Source: Methanobacterium_A sp963785515
GTDB lineage: Archaea > Methanobacteriota > Methanobacteria > Methanobacteriales > Methanobacteriaceae
Assembly (NCBI GenBank): GCA_963785515.1
Contig: CAWAVR010000038.1
Coordinates: forward strand, 1 to 64,000
Direction of reading: 5' to 3'
DNA: 64,000 nt
A program made the position numbers and the translations under genes. The notes beneath the pieces are model-generated. The model was not told the origin of the DNA. It saw only the letters and a list, made by a program, of their open reading frames with translations, and did not search any database. The stretch's first letter is position 1, and every line of letters starts with the position of its first letter. Below are positions 26,907 through 36,210 of the stretch, piece by piece.

Positions 26907-27395
26907 TTAATCATAATTGGTATCGGTTATGACAGGAAGGTTCATTGATCGTTTCTTTAAAGCTCGTTTTCTTTCGTTTAATTGTTTTAAAAGATTTTTT
27001 GCAAGTTCCATGGCTTTTTCATAATCTTTAATTAGATTTTCCAGTTCATCTGAAACTTCTTCTCCCATTCTAGCTTTTTCTTCTATTTTTTGGAGTTCTT
27101 GGAATTCGTGTCCTGGTACTTTTAGGCGCATGGTGCCTTGGCTGATGAATATTTGGAATTCAATGTCGTGTGAGATATCATAGTATTTTCGAGGTCTTCC
27201 GCGTTCTATTTTTCTGAATGAAGAGTTTAATAAACCAGTATTTTCCATGGCCCTTAAATGTTCTATTATGGCTTTTTGACCTACTTCTAATTCGCGGGAT
27301 ATCTGGCTTACGAAACGTGGCTCTTCTTTTATTAAATCTAGTATGTTTCTACGCGTTTTACATCCCATCACGTCTAATATATCCTCTAAATTCAT
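26907..27395 (-). CDS. Winged-helix (ArsR-like) regulator, likely of heat-shock genes
   Basis: A 162-aa protein: N-terminal winged helix (LDVMGCKTRRNILDLI, then VSQISRELEVGQKAIIEHL and the wing RGRPRKYYDI), followed by a coiled-coil tail (about 95-150). It is divergent from grpE-dnaK-dnaJ across a region with four to five copies of a TATA-overlapping motif. The archaeal heat-shock repressors Phr and HSR1 are winged-helix proteins acting on such sites, so repression of the chaperone operon and of itself is likely. Confidence 0.82.
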   Translation of the reverse strand: MNLEDILDVMGCKTRRNILDLIKEEPRFVSQISRELEVGQKAIIEHLRAMENTGLLNSSFRKIERGRPRKYYDISHDIEFQIFISQGTMRLKVPGHEFQELQKIEEKARMGEEVSDELENLIKDYEKAMELAKNLLKQLNERKRALKKRSMNLPVITDTNYD

Positions 27396-27468
27396 TGTTT
27401 ATCCCTGATTGTAAATTTATATTTTAAATTATATTTTTATTTATTTGATAAGATTTGTTAATTTTTTT

Positions 27469-27642
27469 TTATAACTTTTAGTTATTTAATGATATAGATT
27501 TATATAACTTTTGGTTATTAATATAATTGTTAATTCGAAAGGTTTATATAACCTTTGGTTACTATAATAATTGTATGGGTTTATATAACTTTTGGTAATT
27601 AATATACTAGTTTCTTCGAAAGGTTTATATAACCTTTGGTTA
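27469..27642. promoter_or_regulatory. Duplicated promoter/operator of grpE-dnaK-dnaJ
   Basis: TTTATATAACYTTTGGTTA occurs at 27499-27517, 27543-27561, 27580-27598 and 27624-27642, with a degenerate fifth copy at 27469-27487 next to the regulator. Copies 1-2 and 3-4 form an 81-bp tandem duplication (44-bp, then 37-bp spacing). Two copies sit in AGGTTTATATAACCT, an inverted repeat preceded by TTCGAA. Each copy contains a TATA box, so a repressor bound here would block TBP. The last TATA is about 69 nt before the grpE ATG. Confidence 0.75.
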
Positions 27643-27692
27643 CTATAATAGTTAATGTTACCATCACCATCACATATACCCAAGGTGAATAA

Positions 27693-28256
27693 ATGAGCAA
27701 TAAGCAAGAATTAGAAAAGTTAAAGAAAAATCTGGATGATCTGAAAACTGAAATCCTCAAACAAAATGATGTAATAGAGGAAAAGGATCAAGAAATTAGC
27801 CAGATGAATGAGAAGATAATAGAAAAGGATCAGACAATAGATGATTACTATTCTCAACTCCAACGTCTCCAAGCTGATTTTGAAAACTACAAAAAAAGAT
27901 CCGAAAAAGACCTCAAAGATTATATAAGATACGCTAATGAAAATCTAATTTTAAAAATAATAGAGACCTATGAAGACTTAGGACGAGCATTAGAATCCGA
28001 AGAATCCTGTGATCTCCGAGAAGGAGTGGAGATAATCTACAAAAAAATGAAAGATATTTTAGAGGGAGAAGGACTCAAAGAAATACTATGTGCAGGTGAA
28101 AAATTTGATCCATTCAAACATGAAGCACTCATGATTGAAAATAATAAAGATTATGATAATGGCGTAATTATAGAAGAACTTGGTAAAGGTTACACCTTAG
28201 ATTCTAAGGTTATTAAATATTCAAAAGTTAAAGTTTGTAAAAAAAAGGTGAATTAA
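27693..28256 (+). CDS. grpE: GrpE nucleotide exchange factor
   Basis: A 187-aa protein with a long N-terminal coiled coil (about 1-60) and the GrpE core: LQADFENYKKRSEKDLKDY, then GEKFDPFKHEALM and a final GYTLDSKVIKYSKVKV. It releases ADP from DnaK. AGGTGA precedes the ATG; the stop abuts the dnaK ATG, so the two are coupled. Confidence 0.95.
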   Translation: MSNKQELEKLKKNLDDLKTEILKQNDVIEEKDQEISQMNEKIIEKDQTIDDYYSQLQRLQADFENYKKRSEKDLKDYIRYANENLILKIIETYEDLGRALESEESCDLREGVEIIYKKMKDILEGEGLKEILCAGEKFDPFKHEALMIENNKDYDNGVIIEELGKGYTLDSKVIKYSKVKVCKKKVN

Positions 28257-30128
28257 ATGGCTAAAAAAGAAAAAATTATAGGTATAGATTTAGGAACAAG
28301 TAACTCCGCCGCAGCAGCACTTATCGGTGGAAAACCCACCATAATACCCAGCGCAGAAGGATCCACACAATATGGTAAATCATTCCCCAGTTACGTTGCA
28401 TTTACAGAAGACGGACAACGACTGGTAGGTGAACCAGCAAGAAGACAAATAGTCACAAACCCAGAAAACACAATAACTTCCATAAAAAGACAGATGGGTA
28501 CTAATTATAAAGTAGATATAAAAGGGAAGCAGTATACTCCACAAGAAATATCAGCATTCATCCTACAGAAAATAAAAAAAGATGCTGAAGCATTCTTAGG
28601 TGAAGAAGTGAAAAAAGCAGTGATAACTGTTCCTGCCTATTTCGACGATAATCAGAGAACCGCCACTAAAGACGCAGGCACTATAGCTGGTCTGGAAGTT
28701 GTTAGACTTGTCAATGAACCTACAGCCGCTAGCCTAGCCTATGGTATCGATAAAGAAACCGAAGAAGAATTAGAGATACTAGTATTTGATTTTGGTGGGG
28801 GAACTTTAGATGTTACTATAATGGAATTCGGTGATGGAGTATTTGAAGTCAAATCAACCAGTGGAGACACTAAATTGGGTGGAACTGACATGGACGCAAC
28901 TGTAATGAATTATCTAGCAGCAGAGTTCAAAAAAGAAACAGGCGTAGATCTCATGAATGATGATCAAGCTGTCCAAAGACTCCGTGAAGCATCTGAAAAA
29001 GCTAAAATAGAACTTTCAACCACTCTCAAAACTGATATAAACTTACCATTCATAACCGCCACCCAACAAGGACCAAAACATCTCACTCATACACTAACCC
29101 GGGCTAAACTAGAAGAATTAGTTGATCCAATAATTAAAAAATGCTCAGCACCCATGGAGCATGCTATAAAAGATGCTAAAATGACCAAATCTGACGTGAA
29201 CAAAATAATATTAGTAGGTGGACCAACTAGGATGCCTTCCGTCCAAAAATTCGTCGAAAATTACATTGGAAAATCTGTTGAACATGGAATAGATCCAATG
29301 GAATGTGTAGCTATAGGTGCAGCTATTCAAGGAGCCGTATTAGCAGGGGAAATTAAAGATCTGGTATTATTAGATGTTAATCCATTATCTTTAGGTATAG
29401 AAACCTTAGGAGGCGTATTCACTAAATTAATTGAGAGGAACACCACCATTCCTACTAAGAAAAGTCAAGTTTTCACTACTGCTGCGGATAGTCAAACTTC
29501 AGTAGATATCCATGTGTTACAGGGTGAAAGACCTATGGCAAATGGTAATACTACACTGGGAAGATTTCAATTGGTAGGTATACCTCCAGCGCCACGGGGA
29601 ATGCCTCAAATTGAAGTTACCTTCGATATTGATGCTAATGGTATCATGAATGTCTCTGCCAAGGATATGGGAACCGGTAAAGAACAAAAAGTAACCATAA
29701 CTGCTCCTAACAAATTATCTAAGGATGAAATAGATCAGAAGGTTAAAGAAGCTGAAATGCACGCTGAAGAGGATAAAAAGAAACAAGAAGAAATAGAAAT
29801 CAGAAATAACGCTGACTCTATGATTCACACCTCTGAGAAAACACTTGAAGAATTAGGGGATAAAGTTAATTCAGACCAAAAATCCAAGATCGAAGAGTTA
29901 ATTAAAGAGTTAAGGGATTTAGTTGGCGGTGATGACTTAGCAGCCATTAAAACCAAAACCGAGGAGCTTACTAAAGCTATACAAGAAGTAGGTGCTGCTA
30001 TATATCAGCAAGCTCAGCAAGAACAAGCCCAAGCCCAGCAAGAAGCTCAACAGAATGATCAAGGTCAAGACGATGCCAAAGATAATGAAGGTGATGACAC
30101 TATAGATGCGGAATACAAAGAAAAATAA
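28257..30128 (+). CDS. dnaK: Hsp70 chaperone DnaK
   Basis: A 623-aa chaperone. GIDLGTSNSAAAAL (phosphate 1), FDFGGGTLDVTIMEFG (phosphate 2) and ILVGGPTRMPSVQKF (adenosine) mark the ATPase domain; the substrate domain follows from about 365, and a Gln/Ala-rich acidic tail ends the protein. Archaeal hsp70 operons are thought to come from bacteria. It is followed by a hairpin and T run at 30157-30205. Confidence 0.97.
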   Translation: MAKKEKIIGIDLGTSNSAAAALIGGKPTIIPSAEGSTQYGKSFPSYVAFTEDGQRLVGEPARRQIVTNPENTITSIKRQMGTNYKVDIKGKQYTPQEISAFILQKIKKDAEAFLGEEVKKAVITVPAYFDDNQRTATKDAGTIAGLEVVRLVNEPTAASLAYGIDKETEEELEILVFDFGGGTLDVTIMEFGDGVFEVKSTSGDTKLGGTDMDATVMNYLAAEFKKETGVDLMNDDQAVQRLREASEKAKIELSTTLKTDINLPFITATQQGPKHLTHTLTRAKLEELVDPIIKKCSAPMEHAIKDAKMTKSDVNKIILVGGPTRMPSVQKFVENYIGKSVEHGIDPMECVAIGAAIQGAVLAGEIKDLVLLDVNPLSLGIETLGGVFTKLIERNTTIPTKKSQVFTTAADSQTSVDIHVLQGERPMANGNTTLGRFQLVGIPPAPRGMPQIEVTFDIDANGIMNVSAKDMGTGKEQKVTITAPNKLSKDEIDQKVKEAEMHAEEDKKKQEEIEIRNNADSMIHTSEKTLEELGDKVNSDQKSKIEELIKELRDLVGGDDLAAIKTKTEELTKAIQEVGAAIYQQAQQEQAQAQQEAQQNDQGQDDAKDNEGDDTIDAEYKEK

Positions 30129-30156
30129 TTTTGAATAGAAAATACTAAAAACAAAA

Positions 30157-30205
30157 AGAGGTAAAATAGGAATAAAATATTATTTCTTTACCTCTATAAT
30201 TTTTT
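30157..30205 (+). terminator. Hairpin and T run after dnaK
   Basis: AGAGGTAAA (30157-30165) pairs with TTTACCTCT (30187-30195), a perfect 9-bp stem, followed by ATAATTTTTTT. It probably ends or attenuates transcription between dnaK and dnaJ, leaving dnaJ 251 bp downstream with its own promoter. Confidence 0.6.
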
Positions 30206-30379
30206 TAATCATATCTTTAATGCTAATTTTTTTATATTAATACATTTTATTTTATACCAATTTTTAAATGATAATAGAAAAAAAATATTTAAGGAAAAAT
30301 CATAATTAACATGGACAATAATTATAAAGTTTAAAAATCATTTATTTTAACCAAAAAAAATTGAAGGTAAAGATCTTAT

Positions 30380-31546
30380 ATGGCAGAAAAGCGTGACTAT
30401 TATGAAGTCCTTGGAGTGGACAAAAACTCTGAAAAAAAGGATATTAAAAAGGCTTACCGTAAACTGGCAATGAAATATCATCCAGATGTAAGCGAAGACC
30501 CAGAAAGTGCAGATAAATTTAAAGAGATAAGCGAAGCCTATGCTATCCTATCTGATGAAGAGAAGAGAAGTACATATGATCAATATGGACACGCAGGGAT
30601 GGGTGGATTTTCCCAAGAAGACATATACAACAATATAAACTTTGAAGATATATTCAAAGGCTTCGGTGGATTTGGCGGTAATTCGGGAAGTTCAGGTGGG
30701 TTTGAAAATATATTCGACCTATTCGGCTTTGGAGGGGGTAGTAGAAACGGTCCTCGTCCCGGAGATGACTTGGCATATAATTTAAATATCACACTTGAGG
30801 AAGCTGCCCAGGGACTGGAAAAAGACATAGATGTTTCACATGAAAAGATATGTTCCCACTGTCATGGTTCTAAAGCTGAGCCAGGAACAAATCCTAAGAC
30901 ATGCCCCACTTGTGGTGGAAGTGGACAAGTTCGCCATATCAGCAATACTCCTTTAGGTCAGTTTGCCACTATAAGACCATGTAACACTTGTCATGGTGAA
31001 GGAAAAATAATAGAAACTCCATGTAATAAATGTAGAGGAAAGGGTATTGTAAGAGAAAAAAGCACTGTCCATATTAAAGTACCTCCAGGTGTTGAAGATG
31101 GAAATAGGTTACGTGTTCATGGAGAGGGTAATGCCGGAGAACGTGGAGGACCACCAGGAGATCTCTATATCATGATAGGGGTTAAGGAACATGACTTATT
31201 CAAACGTGACGGTGCTGATTTAATTTATCATATGCCTATAAGTTTTGTGCAAGCATCACTTGGGGATACTGTAGAGGTACCTACTTTAGATAATGCAGTT
31301 GATCTTAAAATACCGGCAGGAACACAAAGCGGTACTTCGTTTAGGATGAAGGGACATGGTATGCCCCATATGCGCTGGGGTGGTAAAGGAAATCTATATG
31401 TGAAAGTCAAAGTTGTGACTCCTAAAAACTTGAATAGTAGACAGAAGGAACTTTTACGTGAATTCGCCAGTGCAAGTGGTGAAGAGATTTATACTGAAGG
31501 TAAAGGATTCTTGGGTAAAGTCAAGGATGTAATTAGTCATAGTTGA
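30380..31546 (+). CDS. dnaJ: Hsp40 co-chaperone DnaJ
   Basis: A 388-aa type I J protein: J domain with YHPDVSED (HPD near 33-35), Gly/Phe-rich stretch (about 78-120), four zinc repeats (CSHCHGSKA, CPTCGGSG, CNTCHGEG, CNKCRGKG; the first lacks its last Gly) and a C-terminal substrate domain. It stimulates DnaK. AAGGT lies upstream of the ATG. None of the duplicated heat-shock operators of the grpE promoter is seen here. Confidence 0.96.
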   Translation: MAEKRDYYEVLGVDKNSEKKDIKKAYRKLAMKYHPDVSEDPESADKFKEISEAYAILSDEEKRSTYDQYGHAGMGGFSQEDIYNNINFEDIFKGFGGFGGNSGSSGGFENIFDLFGFGGGSRNGPRPGDDLAYNLNITLEEAAQGLEKDIDVSHEKICSHCHGSKAEPGTNPKTCPTCGGSGQVRHISNTPLGQFATIRPCNTCHGEGKIIETPCNKCRGKGIVREKSTVHIKVPPGVEDGNRLRVHGEGNAGERGGPPGDLYIMIGVKEHDLFKRDGADLIYHMPISFVQASLGDTVEVPTLDNAVDLKIPAGTQSGTSFRMKGHGMPHMRWGGKGNLYVKVKVVTPKNLNSRQKELLREFASASGEEIYTEGKGFLGKVKDVISHS

Positions 31547-31763
31547 ATATTTAAAAAAATATTAATATTTTTTTTTATTTAATTTGAATTCTTATTTTAA
31601 GGATAATATGATTGTATTCTTTTTTTAATTTATTAGTTAATTATTTGAGTCAGTTCAAATGAATAAAGTTTTTTGAATTGATTAAGTTTTATTAGACAGG
31701 TCCGATTATTTTAGGTTTTTTTGAGATTATATTACCATAAGCTTTATATAGTATTAGAGTATA

Positions 31764-31795
31764 ATATCAAGTATTCGATATCGATTACTTGATAT
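31764..31795. promoter_or_regulatory. 32-bp palindrome in the padR promoter
   Basis: ATATCAAGTA and TACTTGATAT frame ATCGATATCGA-like central sequence; over 32 bp only one symmetric pair is mismatched. It lies just downstream of the TATA-like TTTATATA at 31743, over the likely transcription start, as expected for autorepression by PadR. Confidence 0.65.
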
Positions 31796-31844
31796 TTATT
31801 TATGAATAATCGCTTAATTAAAGTAAAAAATTAGTAAAACTTGT

Positions 31845-31877
31845 ATTTGATATCAGATGATGATGTCAATATCAAAT
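31845..31877. promoter_or_regulatory. Second palindrome in the padR leader
   Basis: ATTTGATAT (31845-31853) and ATATCAAAT (31869-31877) are perfect arms with a 15-nt spacer. The arms share TTGATAT with the upstream palindrome, so both are probably bound by the same protein. Confidence 0.6.
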
Positions 31878-31904
31878 CGGTGATAAAGGAGGAAATAAGA
31901 AAAA

Positions 31905-32438
31905 ATGTGGGATAAATTTAAAGATCTTCACCAAAATTTCCATGAAAGGATAGAAGAATTGCAAAAACTCGGTGGTTTAAGAATATGGATACTCCACGTA
32001 TTAGATGAACGGGGACCTCAAAATGGTGTAGAGATAATGGATGCCGTCCAAATTCATCACGATGGATTACACCAAACATACTTTAGAGGCCAAAGACACT
32101 CCAAACGACCTTCACCCGGCTCCATATACCCTATGCTAAAAAAAATGGTATCCGAAGATCTAATAAGCAAAAAAGAAGATGGAAGGTACGATTTGACAGT
32201 AAAAGGGCATGAAATGAGCGATAAAATATTTAAACGTTTTCAAGGGTTTCACGGGAAACATATAGATCGAGGGTCATTGGCAATAGAAAACATTTTAACA
32301 GAAATTGATAGTTATGTTTCTTACCTGGAGGATATTAAAAAAGAGAAACTTGTCCCCCATGAAGAATTAATAGGATTAATGAGTGAAAGGCTCAAGAATA
32401 TACAAGAATCACTTAAAGAGAATAAATCACAGTTTTAA
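31905..32438 (+). CDS. PadR-family transcriptional regulator
   Basis: A 177-aa protein: GGLRIWILHVLDERGPQNGVEIM and GSIYPMLKKMVSEDLIS are the PadR winged-helix signature; the second half is helical (dimerisation). It has an unusual His-rich insert (IQIHHDGLHQTYFRGQRH) in the DNA-binding domain. GGAGG precedes the ATG. Palindromes in its leader and the exporter genes downstream fit a local repressor released by a drug or toxic ligand. Confidence 0.88.
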   Translation: MWDKFKDLHQNFHERIEELQKLGGLRIWILHVLDERGPQNGVEIMDAVQIHHDGLHQTYFRGQRHSKRPSPGSIYPMLKKMVSEDLISKKEDGRYDLTVKGHEMSDKIFKRFQGFHGKHIDRGSLAIENILTEIDSYVSYLEDIKKEKLVPHEELIGLMSERLKNIQESLKENKSQF

Positions 32439-32577
32439 TCCATTGAGATAGATTAAATTATCATACAATCATTTAGAGAAACAAATTTCGCATTCAATGT
32501 TTATTGAATTTCAGTTTTACTGGAATCTGTTTCTAAATAATTAAATTCAAAATAAAATTAATAATAGGAGAAATAAA

Positions 32578-33594
32578 ATGACAGAAAACGCTATAGAGAT
32601 GGAAAACCTCACTAAAAAGTTCGGCGATTTCACAGCAGTAGATCAATTATCACTAGCAATAAAGAACAATGAGATATTTGGATTTTTAGGTCCAAACGGC
32701 GCCGGTAAAAGTACTACCATAAGGATGCTCTGTACGCTATCTCAACCAACTTCTGGTTCTGCCAAAGTAGCTGGTTACGACATTATGAAAGATCCTGCAA
32801 AAGTTCGAGAGAAAATCGGATTAGTTGCAGAAAAGATGATAATGTATGATAAACTAACAGCGGCAGAAAACCTACGATTTTTTGGGAAACTCTACGCAAT
32901 ACCCAAGCAAAAGCTTGAAGATAGAATTGACGAGGTCCTTGAGTTAGTTAACATGCAAGAATGGAAACATACACAGATCAGTAAATTTTCAACCGGAATG
33001 AAGCAGCGTATAAACGTAATAAGGGCATTGCTGCCGGAACCTAAGATAATTTTTATGGATGAGCCTACACTTGGCCTTGATCCACAGACGACATCTTCTA
33101 TAAGGGATATAACCCGAGAAATTAATAAAAGCGGAGTAACGGTCATATTAACAACGCATGCCATGATTGAAGCGGAAGCTTTAAGCGACAGGGTTGCTAT
33201 CATTGATAATGGTAAGATTGCTGCTCTTGATACTCCGCAAGAACTGAAGAATATTATAGCAGAGAGTGATGCATCTGTATTTGGTACTAAAATTACGAAT
33301 CTGACACCTGAACTTATTGGGAAGATTAATTCGCTTGATGTGGTTGATGCTGTTGCACAACAAGATGATTATAATTTGAAAATAAGTGCTAATGGTACTG
33401 ATGCTCTTAACCAGATCATTGATGTTATCCGTCTTGAAGGTGGTAACATTGCATCCATAACTAATAGTAATGAATCTACTCTAGAGGATGTTTTTTTAGC
33501 AGTTACAGGTAAGGAAATACGGGATCAAGCAACCGAAAAAGCAGCTCCAACGCATCATGGGCACGGGCCAGCCCCCAAAGCGAGGATAAGGTGA
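32578..33594 (+). CDS. ABC transporter ATP-binding protein, DrrA type
   Basis: A 338-aa protein: Walker A GPNGAGKST (about 39-47), signature SKFSTGMKQR (LSGGQ variant), Walker B IIFMDEPTLGLD, and the C-terminal DUF4162-like domain of daunorubicin-resistance ATPases. The tail ends with a small His-rich stretch (THHGHGP). GGAG precedes the ATG. It forms an exporter with the next gene, 4 nt downstream. Confidence 0.93.
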   Translation: MTENAIEMENLTKKFGDFTAVDQLSLAIKNNEIFGFLGPNGAGKSTTIRMLCTLSQPTSGSAKVAGYDIMKDPAKVREKIGLVAEKMIMYDKLTAAENLRFFGKLYAIPKQKLEDRIDEVLELVNMQEWKHTQISKFSTGMKQRINVIRALLPEPKIIFMDEPTLGLDPQTTSSIRDITREINKSGVTVILTTHAMIEAEALSDRVAIIDNGKIAALDTPQELKNIIAESDASVFGTKITNLTPELIGKINSLDVVDAVAQQDDYNLKISANGTDALNQIIDVIRLEGGNIASITNSNESTLEDVFLAVTGKEIRDQATEKAAPTHHGHGPAPKARIR

Positions 33595-33598
33595 AATC

Positions 33599-34783
33599 AT
33601 GGATGCAATTAAAATATTGAAAGATAGTTATCATGTCATGATTAAGGACCTGCTTGAGTTCAAACGTAATAAAATGCAAGTAGCTTTCTTATTTATGATG
33701 CCTCTAATTTTTTTGGTGATGTTTGGCTTTATTTATCCGAGCAGTAGCACGCATGAAAATATGCCGATGGGTTTAGTTAACTTGGATCAAGGCTCAGCAG
33801 GTAATGAATTCATAACACAAATGGAAACTATGAATAAAAATAGTAGTTACATGAACTTCAAGAATTATTCTAGTGTTGGCGCTGTTAAAACAGCAATTAA
33901 TCAGGGTAAGATAGATGGTGCATTTGTCATACCTCCGGGGTTCTCAAATAATGTAACGAATGGACAACCTGGAAATATTATAATTTATGTGGATAACAGT
34001 AATCCTCAAATATCTGCGCAAATTCAGCAAGTAGCGTTAGGCAGTATGGGTGGTTTGAACAGTGTATTAGCAGAAACTAATGTGTTAAAGTTAAGTAGCA
34101 TATCAAATCAGGTAATAAATCCTCAAGCTATTATAGCGCCATATACTCCGAATGTTGAAACTACTATACCTGGTCCAACTAATTACTTCAATTTTCTGGC
34201 TCCGGGGTTGATGATCATGATAGTTATGATGGCTGTTATGACTGGTATTCCTGAAGCCATTTCTAAAGAAAAGGAGATGGGCACATTTGATGGAATGTTG
34301 TCTGCACCTATTAACCATCTCTCAGTAATTCTTGGAAAAACTGTAGCATTGTCTGCTAGAGGATTTATCCAATGTATAATAGTACTAGTATTTGCCATCC
34401 TACTCTTTGGAGTGACGATACAAGGAAACATGTTACTAGCATTTTTCATGATTCTTCTAGGTATCTTCAGCTTTATAGGAATAGGAATCATGGCCGTATC
34501 CATGGCGGGAGATCAGGGTACAGGTACGATGATTGTGAACCTGGTTATGTTCCCCATGATGTTTCTGGGTGGTGTGATGTTCCCTATACAACAGATGCCC
34601 TGGATAATGCAATATATTTCAAAGCTGATTCCTTTAACCTATGCAGCCGATGCAATGCGTAAAGTAATGCTTTTAAATGCGAATGTGGCGGACGTGTTTA
34701 CTGATATAATCATATTATTGGCGTTCGGTCTTGTTACAATGGCTATTGCGTTACCTTTGTTCAGTAAATCAATGAGACAATAA
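33599..34783 (+). CDS. ABC-2 type transporter permease
   Basis: A 394-aa membrane protein: one helix (about 25-45), a large external domain (about 48-205), then five helices and the ABC-2 signature PLTYAADAMRKVML near the end. This is the YhgE/DrrB-like arrangement of drug or lipid exporters. AAGGTGA lies in the end of the ATPase gene, so the two are translated together. Confidence 0.92.
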   Translation: MDAIKILKDSYHVMIKDLLEFKRNKMQVAFLFMMPLIFLVMFGFIYPSSSTHENMPMGLVNLDQGSAGNEFITQMETMNKNSSYMNFKNYSSVGAVKTAINQGKIDGAFVIPPGFSNNVTNGQPGNIIIYVDNSNPQISAQIQQVALGSMGGLNSVLAETNVLKLSSISNQVINPQAIIAPYTPNVETTIPGPTNYFNFLAPGLMIMIVMMAVMTGIPEAISKEKEMGTFDGMLSAPINHLSVILGKTVALSARGFIQCIIVLVFAILLFGVTIQGNMLLAFFMILLGIFSFIGIGIMAVSMAGDQGTGTMIVNLVMFPMMFLGGVMFPIQQMPWIMQYISKLIPLTYAADAMRKVMLLNANVADVFTDIIILLAFGLVTMAIALPLFSKSMRQ

Positions 34784-34834
34784 TTTCAATTGTTCATACT
34801 ACTTAAAGACCAGAATCGAAGCAAGTTAGTTAAA

Positions 34835-34858
34835 ATACCAGAAAGTAATTTCTGGTAT
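34835..34858 (+). terminator. Perfect 10-bp hairpin with GTAA loop
   Basis: ATACCAGAAA-GTAA-TTTCTGGTAT: the stem is perfect and the loop would be a GNRA tetraloop in RNA. It lies about 50 nt after the permease stop. No T run follows directly, so it may stabilise the 3' end rather than terminate. Confidence 0.5.
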
Positions 34859-34951
34859 CAACTTATTCTGATTTTCAGTAAAAAAAATTTGGGATTACTA
34901 ATATTCATTTATACTAAAATGAAATTTAGAATTTTGGAGGATTAAGAAAAA

Positions 34952-35521
34952 ATGTTTGACAACTTTACATTTAATATGTTAAATAGAAGGGCATCTTCAG
35001 CTGAAAGTAAACCTGTAGAAATAATAAAAAGTCTGAATATAAAAAAAGGCGACATTGTAGCTGATATAGGTTCTGGAGGTGGATATTTTACTTTTGAATT
35101 CTCAAACGAAGTGGATTTAGAGGGTAAAGTTTACGCTATTGATACTAATCAGAAATCTTTGGATTATATAGCTCGCAAATCAAAAAAATTAAGTAGAAAA
35201 AATATAAAAGTTGTATTAGCTAATGAAAATGGATTTATTTTACCAGATCAGAGCGTTGATATATTATTTTTAAGAAATGTATTTCATCATCTACCTGAAC
35301 CAACAAATTACTTTGAAAATATTAAAAAATTTCTGAAATTTAATGGTAAAATAGCTTTAATAGATTATAATAAGAAAGGTTTTTCTTTTATTGGAATTTC
35401 TGGTCATTATGTACCTGAAAAAGTTTTAATTGATAAGTTGGAGAAAGCAGGTTTTTATGTATCAGAAAAATTTGATTTTTTACCAGAACAATCATTTATG
35501 ATTTTTAAAATGAACCCATAA
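34952..35521 (+). CDS. Class I SAM-dependent methyltransferase
   Basis: A 189-aa protein. VADIGSGGGYFTFEF (about 36-50) is the SAM-binding motif I, VYAIDTN the acidic loop, and LFLRNVFHHLPEP motif IV-like. The substrate is unknown; UbiE/arsenite-type methyltransferases are similar in layout. TTGGAGG precedes the ATG. Confidence 0.85.
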   Translation: MFDNFTFNMLNRRASSAESKPVEIIKSLNIKKGDIVADIGSGGGYFTFEFSNEVDLEGKVYAIDTNQKSLDYIARKSKKLSRKNIKVVLANENGFILPDQSVDILFLRNVFHHLPEPTNYFENIKKFLKFNGKIALIDYNKKGFSFIGISGHYVPEKVLIDKLEKAGFYVSEKFDFLPEQSFMIFKMNP

Positions 35522-35613
35522 ATTAATTCTGAATGAATAGTATGGAGTTAAATATTTATCTAATATTACTTATTTTAAAACGGTAAAATTTAAAATGTTC
35601 TCATAAAAAAATA

Positions 35614-35942
35614 GGGGGAGTTAATGGCATGCCGAGAGTAACCCACCTTCTGTTCATGGCAGCATTCATCTTTGCGAACTACCTCTGCCTCATACAGTAA
35701 TTCATCAGCAGCATTTGTCCTTGCATCCCGCGGAATAGCCGTTTCACCGTTCCTTCTAATGTCGATCAGCTGAGCTTCATATTCATCCATCAGAAGACGT
35801 GTCGTTTCTGCTCCAGTGTCCTGCTTCTCAACAGGTGGCCTTATGGGCACCACGGTTCTGTGTGATGGGTGGAGTTTCCTCAGTTTAAATTACAGAATTT
35901 CTGTAAAAACCGGTAGCTGCCCTTCGGCTTGCCATTAACCCA
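35614..35942 (-). ncRNA. rnpB: RNase P RNA
   Basis: About 329 nt. The minus strand has CTGAGGAAACTCCACCC (the conserved GAGGAAA...CC core, CR-I) near the 5' end and ACAGAAGGTGGGTTACT (CR-IV/V) near the 3' end. GGGTTAATGGCA at the 5' end pairs with TGCCATTAACTC at the 3' end to form P1. The G+C content is far above the flanks. It is the catalytic RNA that cuts 5' leaders from tRNAs. An 87-codon open frame over it is not a gene. Confidence 0.93.
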
Positions 35943-35956
35943 TAAAAAAGTATGAA

Positions 35957-36032
<76 letters not shown>

Positions 36033-36055
36033 TACTATAACCGTTTGCTTTTAGA

Positions 36056-36065
36056 GTATATAAAG
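36056..36065 (-). promoter_or_regulatory. TATA box of the initiator tRNA-rnpB unit
   Basis: CTTTATATAC centred about 29 nt before the tRNA 5' end is a consensus archaeal TATA box at the expected distance. No second TATA box fits between the tRNA and rnpB. Confidence 0.7.
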
Positions 36066-36210
36066 ATTTGTATTATTCTTTAAATTCTTTTATCAATATA
36101 ATTCCAATTTGATTAAAAAAAAAGAAATTAATGATATTATTATGAAATAAAGTATTAAAAAAAGTCTTTATTTAATTAAGCTTTAATTGTAAAATTTAAA
36201 TATTCTAAAT

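Noticed and set aside
27486..27707. Repeats read as a coding sequence or a CRISPR array
   Set aside because: Repeats are 19 bp at alternating 44/37-bp spacing, contain TATA boxes and lie between divergent genes; no unique spacers of constant length and no cas genes.
35590..35853. 87-codon open frame
   Set aside because: It covers RNase P RNA with its conserved cores and P1 pairing.
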